NCBI GenBank assembly: GCA_964611635.1 | Contig: CAZTAS010000219.1 | Location: 1-10,808, forward strand | Direction: 5' to 3' | DNA from: JAFDED01 sp964611635 | GTDB taxonomy: Bacteria; Desulfobacterota; JAFDED01 | DNA length: 10,808 nucleotides | Part shown: positions 7,159 through 10,808 of the stretch, one piece after another | How the letters are laid out: each line of letters begins with the position of its first letter | How positions within the stretch are numbered: position 1 is the stretch's first letter | Notes under the pieces: model-generated | The model's input: only the letters and a program-made list of their open reading frames with translations | Told to the model about the DNA's origin: nothing | The model's database searches: none | Made by a program: the position numbers and the translations under genes

Positions 7159-7391
7159 GGTTTATATGTTATAAGATGGGATGGAGCATTGGGAACGTTC
7201 CATTCTTTAAATATCAAATTCTTGAGCAATATTTACAAATACTCTCCCTCTCCTTTTCAAGTTCAAGGGTGATCCTTGATCGCAAAATCACATTGCACAA
7301 TTCCTCGCCCCGAGAATAAATACTGCTTTTCAATCAACTGAATTAACTAAATATTGTCTAATCTTACAAGCATTTTTACTGTGCATCTTTT

Positions 7392-7425
7392 GCTCTTCAC
7401 CCTTTTGGTGAAAGCATATTTTTTT
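7392..7425 (+). terminator. Rho-independent terminator for the glycohydrolase-TTT operon
   Basis: A stem of TTCACC/GGTGAA, extended by GCT/AGC across a one-base bulge, encloses the loop CTTTT. It is followed by ATA and seven T residues (7419-7425). The T tract is only on the + strand side, so it would stop transcripts coming from tctA. It lies about 245 bp past the tctA stop, giving a long 3' untranslated region. Confidence 0.6.
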
Positions 7426-7474
7426 CAATTCCAGGAACATGTATACGAAAGTTATCATGGATTATCCAAACGGC

Positions 7475-7502
7475 TTGACACATCCATCTGATTTTTGATA
7501 CA
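7475..7502 (+). promoter_or_regulatory. Possible promoter of the CoA-transferase operon
   Basis: A consensus TTGACA (7475-7480) lies 50 bp after the terminator. The best -10 at 16 bp is GATACA (7497-7502), a weak match. The position between terminator and start codon is what makes it credible; an activator may be needed. Confidence 0.35.
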
Positions 7503-7555
7503 CAAAAGCTGCATCTGGAGAGTTGAATAATGAAGTTTCTTCGAGGAGGTTCACT

Positions 7556-8746
7556 ATGCCGCTGCCGTTGACAGGAGTTCGGGTTATCGAACTTACACAG
7601 GTGCTGGCAGGCCCTTATGCCGGTCAACTTCTCGGAGACCTTGGGGCCGAGGTCATCAAATTGGAACAGCCCGGTCAGGGTGACAATGCAAGGCGGATGC
7701 CGCCATATTTTATCCATGATTTGAGTGCATATTACCTGGGACTGAACCGCAACAAAAAAAGTCTATCTCTGAATATTAAAGCACCTGATGGGAAAAACAT
7801 CTTTATGGAGTTGGTGAAAAAGTCGGACGTTGTTTTAGATAACTTCCGTCCCGGTGTGAGGGAGCGGCTGGGTATCGATTACGAAAACATCAAAAAGGTA
7901 AACCCGCGGATCATCTCATGCTCCATCTCCGGGTTTGGCCAGACGGGTCCCTATCGCGATCGTCCCGCACTCGATCTTATCATTCAGGCTATGGGCGGCG
8001 CGATGAGCTTCACCGGAGAAGTGGGCAGGGAGCCGGTTCGCATGGGACTTCCCATGGGTGACCTTGCAGGGGCACTCTTTGCGGTTCATGGTATACTTGC
8101 GGCATTATATTATAGGGAAAGAACAGGAGAAGGACAGAACATCGACATTTCCATGCTGGACTGCCAGTTGGCCCTTATGACATACCGTCTCCAGTACTAT
8201 TTCATCGGTGGAGAGGTTCCTGTACCCATAGGATCCGGCCATGCCTCCGCCGTACCAATCAGGGCATACCGATGCAAAGACAAATATATAGTCATCGATG
8301 CCGTAGTGGAGCGGATCTGGGAGTCTCTGTGCCGGGCACTTGGACATCCTGAGCTGATCACAGATCCCCGCTTCAAAGACCGCAATCAAAGGTTACAGCA
8401 CCGCGAAGAGCTGGATGGCATTTTAGAGAAGATTTTTGCCACCCGCACCCGGGACGAGTGGATGGAGATCTTCGTGCGGGAAGGGGTTGCCGGAGGCCCG
8501 ATTTATACTTTGGATGAGGTGGTGAATGATCCCCAGATCCAGCATCGCCAGATGGTGGTGGACATGGATCATCCGCTGGCCGGTTCCCTCAAGGCCACGG
8601 GAAATCCCATAAAAATGTCCGCAGTGGATAAATATCGATATGATCACCAGCCCACCCTTGGAGAGCACAGCGATGAGATATTGAAAGATCTTCTGGGCTG
8701 CGCGCATGAGGAAGTGGCCCGGCTGCACGAAAACGGCATCATATAA
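7556..8746 (+). CDS. Class III CoA-transferase (CaiB/BaiF, formyl-CoA transferase family)
   Basis: Moves coenzyme A from a donor thioester to a carboxylic acid through an aspartyl-CoA intermediate, in the cytosol. The start chosen is ATG 7556, with GAGGAGGT (7543-7550) just upstream; a longer frame from TTG 7523 would place the ribosome site inside the gene. The 396 aa are normal for the family. The N-terminal LTGVRVIELTQVLAGP (5-20) and the GDLGAEVIKLE segment (27-37) bind CoA. NRNKKSLSLN (64-73) and DNFRPGV (95-101) follow. The predicted catalytic aspartate is D169 in MGDLAGALFA, the same number as in oxalate-type formyl-CoA transferase, followed by ALYYRERTGEGQNIDISMLD (183-202). The intact active site suggests a working enzyme. 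The acid and donor cannot be told from sequence. As first gene of this unit it probably activates the substrate that the next enzymes process. Confidence 0.93.
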   Translation: MPLPLTGVRVIELTQVLAGPYAGQLLGDLGAEVIKLEQPGQGDNARRMPPYFIHDLSAYYLGLNRNKKSLSLNIKAPDGKNIFMELVKKSDVVLDNFRPGVRERLGIDYENIKKVNPRIISCSISGFGQTGPYRDRPALDLIIQAMGGAMSFTGEVGREPVRMGLPMGDLAGALFAVHGILAALYYRERTGEGQNIDISMLDCQLALMTYRLQYYFIGGEVPVPIGSGHASAVPIRAYRCKDKYIVIDAVVERIWESLCRALGHPELITDPRFKDRNQRLQHREELDGILEKIFATRTRDEWMEIFVREGVAGGPIYTLDEVVNDPQIQHRQMVVDMDHPLAGSLKATGNPIKMSAVDKYRYDHQPTLGEHSDEILKDLLGCAHEEVARLHENGII

Positions 8747-8891
8747 ATAAAACCAGAACTCCCTCCTTTGTGCAGACCCTGACCGCGATCAATTAAGATG
8801 CATTTCCCACAACAATTGTCGGAGGCATTTCCAGAGGCCATTTTCAAATAAAGCCCTTTCGCCCTATCGTGGGCTGATCAGGAGGTGTTCA

Positions 8892-9773
8892 ATGCAGGCC
8901 GAAGCCGTGCTGGTTCCCAATGAATCCAAAAAGCTTCTAGCCAAAGCTGTTCTTGCCACGGATGAAGTAAAAAAAGCCCTAAACAATGGCATCCTTGTGA
9001 TGCATCCCAGCAGCACCACTATCTTCATATACGAGTCCATTCTGGGCCGAAGGCCCGATGAGGGGCAGCTCTGGGTATGCGGCGTTACCCTGCCGAGAGG
9101 GTTGTGCGGATCTCGTGAGACCCTGCGGGGAATGGCCGCTCATGCAAATGGTAACCGAGATCCCCTGGATTTCAGGCACGCGTGGATCTTTCGAAAAGGC
9201 CATCTCCAGGAGAGTATGCGCCTTGGGGACATCCTGGATCAGATGTCATCCAATGACGTTTATGTGAAAGGACCCAACGCCTTGGACTTGCAGGGGAACG
9301 TGGGGGTCCTCTTCGCAAACCCCGCCGGCGGAGGAGGAACCATAGGCCGCGTAATAATTGCACAGCGCAAAAGTGGATTCCACTTGCTATTGCCCATCGG
9401 CTTGGAAAAGCTAATTCCAGTTTCCATCCAGGAGGCCTCCAAAAAAGCGGGATTCAAGAACGTGGATAGGGCCATGGGGATGCCCTGCGGTCTGATCCCC
9501 GTGCCGGGGCGAAAGATTGACGAAGTTGACGCCATTCGCATTATCAGCGGCGCTGAGGCCACTCCCATCGCAGCTGGCGGCCTGGGAGGAGCTGAGGGGG
9601 CAGTTGTACTGGCCATCCACGGCACAGAAGAGCAAGTCAACCGGGCCATGGACGCTGTCGAAAGCATCAAGGGGGCCCAGTTGCCCTCCCTGGACTTGTG
9701 GCAGTGTGACACTTGCCCTGGCCCAACTTGCCACCTTCGAGGCCGTGAGGACCTATCGTGGTTGAAGGTCTGA
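8892..9773 (+). CDS. Uncharacterised 293-aa protein with C-terminal cysteine motif
   Basis: I do not recognise this family. The gene is convincing: a near-perfect ribosome site (AGGAGGTG, 8880-8887), a long open frame, and a short 16-bp gap to the next gene. No signal peptide or membrane helix is seen, so it is probably cytosolic. Visible parts are a basic/hydrophobic N-terminal region; two cysteines (C63, C72) in WVCGVTLPRGLC; a Gly-rich turn NPAGGGGTIGR (143-153); a hydrophobic LLLPIGLEKLIP strand-turn (165-176); and AAGGLGGAEGAVVLAIHGT (227-245), leading to a predicted helix (246-260). The C terminus has CDTCPGPTCH (C272, C275, C280, H281), a possible metal or Fe-S site. Its place between a CoA-transferase and a DHODH-like flavoprotein suggests a part in the same pathway, possibly as an enzyme or redox partner. 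That role is inferred from context only. Confidence 0.85.
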   Translation: MQAEAVLVPNESKKLLAKAVLATDEVKKALNNGILVMHPSSTTIFIYESILGRRPDEGQLWVCGVTLPRGLCGSRETLRGMAAHANGNRDPLDFRHAWIFRKGHLQESMRLGDILDQMSSNDVYVKGPNALDLQGNVGVLFANPAGGGGTIGRVIIAQRKSGFHLLLPIGLEKLIPVSIQEASKKAGFKNVDRAMGMPCGLIPVPGRKIDEVDAIRIISGAEATPIAAGGLGGAEGAVVLAIHGTEEQVNRAMDAVESIKGAQLPSLDLWQCDTCPGPTCHLRGREDLSWLKV

Positions 9774-9789
9774 GCTGCTGAGGTGATCG

Positions 9790-10737
9790 ATGCAAATAGA
9801 TTTGAGCATAAAAATAGCTGGTATTACCTTTCCCAACCCTGTATTGTTGGCTTCCGGTCCGCTGGGCCGTACCGCAAGGGCTATGTCGGTTGTAGCTCGG
9901 GCGGGAGCTGGTGGAATCGTCACCAAGACTATCACTCTGGAGCCGCGTCAGGGTTTCCCCCATCCCCGGTTGTTCAGCCTTGCACCATTAATGCTGATCA
10001 ATTCTTCCGGCGGTCCCAATCCGGGGTTAAACGCCTTCCGGGAGGTCATCCGGGCAGCCAAAAAGGACGTGGAAGTTCCGCTGGTGGCAAGCCCTCTGGC
10101 CTGCTCTCTGGATGAGGTGGTGACAATAGCCGAGGGGCTGGAAGAGGCCGGTGCGGACATGTTAGAGATCAATTTCAAGTTCCTCACGGAAATGAACAAC
10201 CCGGAAAGTTTTTTATCCATGGCAATCCAGGAGGTCAAGGGGGCGGTGCGCGTTCCAGTGGGCGCCAAGCTGTCTCCCCATCGCCCCATGGAGATTCCCC
10301 ACCTGGCACTATTGGCCCAGGAAGCCGGTGCGGACTTCCTGACACTTGTAAACACTGTGCCAGCCATGTCCATCGATATCGAGACATTTCGGCCGCGGTT
10401 GGGGAATCCGGATGGGGCCTTTTACTCGGGGCCTGCCATAAAGCCTTTGGCCATAAAATGCATTGCTGAGACGGCCCGGATCGTAAGCATCCCCATATTT
10501 GGTGTAGGGGGGTGTGCCAGTGCTGAGGACGCCATCGAGATGATGCTGGCGGGCGCAAGGGCGGTACAGGTATGTACCGCTGCAATGTTCCGAGGGCCGG
10601 TAGTTTTCGGTGAGATCCTGGACGGCATTACGGATTATCTCTGCCGCAAAGGAATCGCCAGCACAAGTGATCTCTGCGGGAAGGCCCTTTTTTACCTCTC
10701 CGGCCAATCATTCCAGCAGGAATTGAGGATATCCTGA
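9790..10737 (+). CDS. Dihydroorotate dehydrogenase-like FMN flavoprotein, probably not PyrD
   Basis: TIM-barrel flavoprotein of the dihydroorotate / dihydropyrimidine dehydrogenase superfamily, 315 aa (normal for class 1). It opens with IKIAGITFPNPVLLASGP (7-24). FMN-site features are TKT (45-47), NSSGGPNPG (71-79), a KLSP lysine (K160) and the phosphate loop FGVGGCASAEDAIE (237-250), leading to GARAVQVCTA (255-264). VNT (187-189) and SGPAIKP (213-219) match the substrate/flavin regions of the family. The segment that is normally LN(L/I)SCPN, holding the catalytic cysteine of class 1 enzymes, reads INFKFLTEMNN (127-137), with no cysteine. So it is unlikely to make orotate and may reduce or oxidise another ring or enoate. 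GAGGTGAT (9780-9787) sits just before the ATG. It follows the unknown gene by 16 bp and probably shares its mRNA. Confidence 0.85.
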   Translation: MQIDLSIKIAGITFPNPVLLASGPLGRTARAMSVVARAGAGGIVTKTITLEPRQGFPHPRLFSLAPLMLINSSGGPNPGLNAFREVIRAAKKDVEVPLVASPLACSLDEVVTIAEGLEEAGADMLEINFKFLTEMNNPESFLSMAIQEVKGAVRVPVGAKLSPHRPMEIPHLALLAQEAGADFLTLVNTVPAMSIDIETFRPRLGNPDGAFYSGPAIKPLAIKCIAETARIVSIPIFGVGGCASAEDAIEMMLAGARAVQVCTAAMFRGPVVFGEILDGITDYLCRKGIASTSDLCGKALFYLSGQSFQQELRIS

Positions 10738-10770
10738 TAAAAATGCACCCCAAGAAGGAGAAACATAGCG

Positions 10771-10808
10771 ATGAACCCTACTGAAAAGCTTGCCGCTTTT
10801 GTGGCTGA
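10771..10808 (+). CDS. Start of a further gene, possibly MmgE/PrpD family, cut by window end
   Basis: An ATG with AAGGAG (10755-10760) 10 nt upstream opens a frame that runs off the right edge after 12 full codons (MNPTEKLAAFVA). It lies 33 bp after the DHODH-like gene and is probably in the same operon. The short TEKLAAFVA start resembles the N terminus of MmgE/PrpD (2-methylcitrate dehydratase-like) proteins, which often sit beside TTT and CoA-transferase genes. Twelve residues are too few for a firm call. Confidence 0.4.
   Translation, partial: MNPTEKLAAFVA

Larger units (their letters stand above)
7147..7555. other. Intergenic region between the TTT operon and the CoA-transferase operon
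   Basis: 409 AT-rich bases with no supported gene. It holds palindromes at 7145-7158 and 7192-7201 (GGAACGTTCC), a small hairpin (TCAAGG/CCTTGA, 7263-7279), a rho-independent terminator at 7392-7425, and a possible promoter at 7475-7502. This is the boundary between two transcription units. Confidence 0.65.

Noticed and set aside
7523..7555. Longer CoA-transferase start at TTG 7523
   Set aside because: It would place the strong GAGGAGGT ribosome site inside the gene; ATG 7556 has ideal spacing and gives the usual N terminus of the family.
8852..8875. AGCCC/GGGCT inverted repeat before the unknown gene
   Set aside because: A 5-bp stem with a 14-nt loop is too weak to call a terminator or riboswitch.

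Overview
The window reads as a chromosomal catabolic and transport region of an anaerobic or facultative bacterium. The best guess is Desulfobacterota (Deltaproteobacteria) or an anaerobic Firmicute. That guess rests on strong AGGAGG-type ribosome binding sites, moderate GC content with AT-rich spacers, and the mix of tripartite tricarboxylate transporters (TTT) with acyl-CoA enzymes; there is no rRNA or other marker gene to confirm it. All recognisable genes are on the + strand. I saw no tRNA, rRNA, CRISPR array, phage gene or intact insertion sequence.

Layout: (1) 2-1048 is the C-terminal two thirds of a TctA-type permease whose partners lie off the left edge. (2) 1362-2243 is a beta-hydroxyacid dehydrogenase (3-hydroxyisobutyrate / tartronate-semialdehyde reductase superfamily), preceded by a perfect extended -10 promoter. 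(3) 2697-7146 looks like one operon: an ADP-ribosylglycohydrolase-family protein followed by a complete second TTT system in the order TctC (binding protein), TctB (small membrane protein), TctA (large permease). Hairpins lie before and after tctC, and a rho-independent terminator lies about 245 bp past tctA. (4) 7556 to the right edge is a second likely transcription unit with a possible promoter just past that terminator: a class III (CaiB/BaiF) CoA-transferase, a 293-aa protein of unknown family with a C-terminal cysteine motif, a dihydroorotate-dehydrogenase-like flavoprotein lacking the usual active-site cysteine motif, and the first 12 codons of another gene, possibly of the MmgE/PrpD family.

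How the genes may work together (inference): the TTT system would import a carboxylate. The glycohydrolase-family protein could process an N-glycosidic or similar bond. The CoA-transferase would activate the acid as a thioester, and the flavoprotein and the NAD-type hydroxyacid dehydrogenase would carry out redox steps. The substrate cannot be read from the sequence. The least-explained part is the CoA-transferase / unknown protein / DHODH-like trio, with the glycohydrolase-TTT operon next to it.
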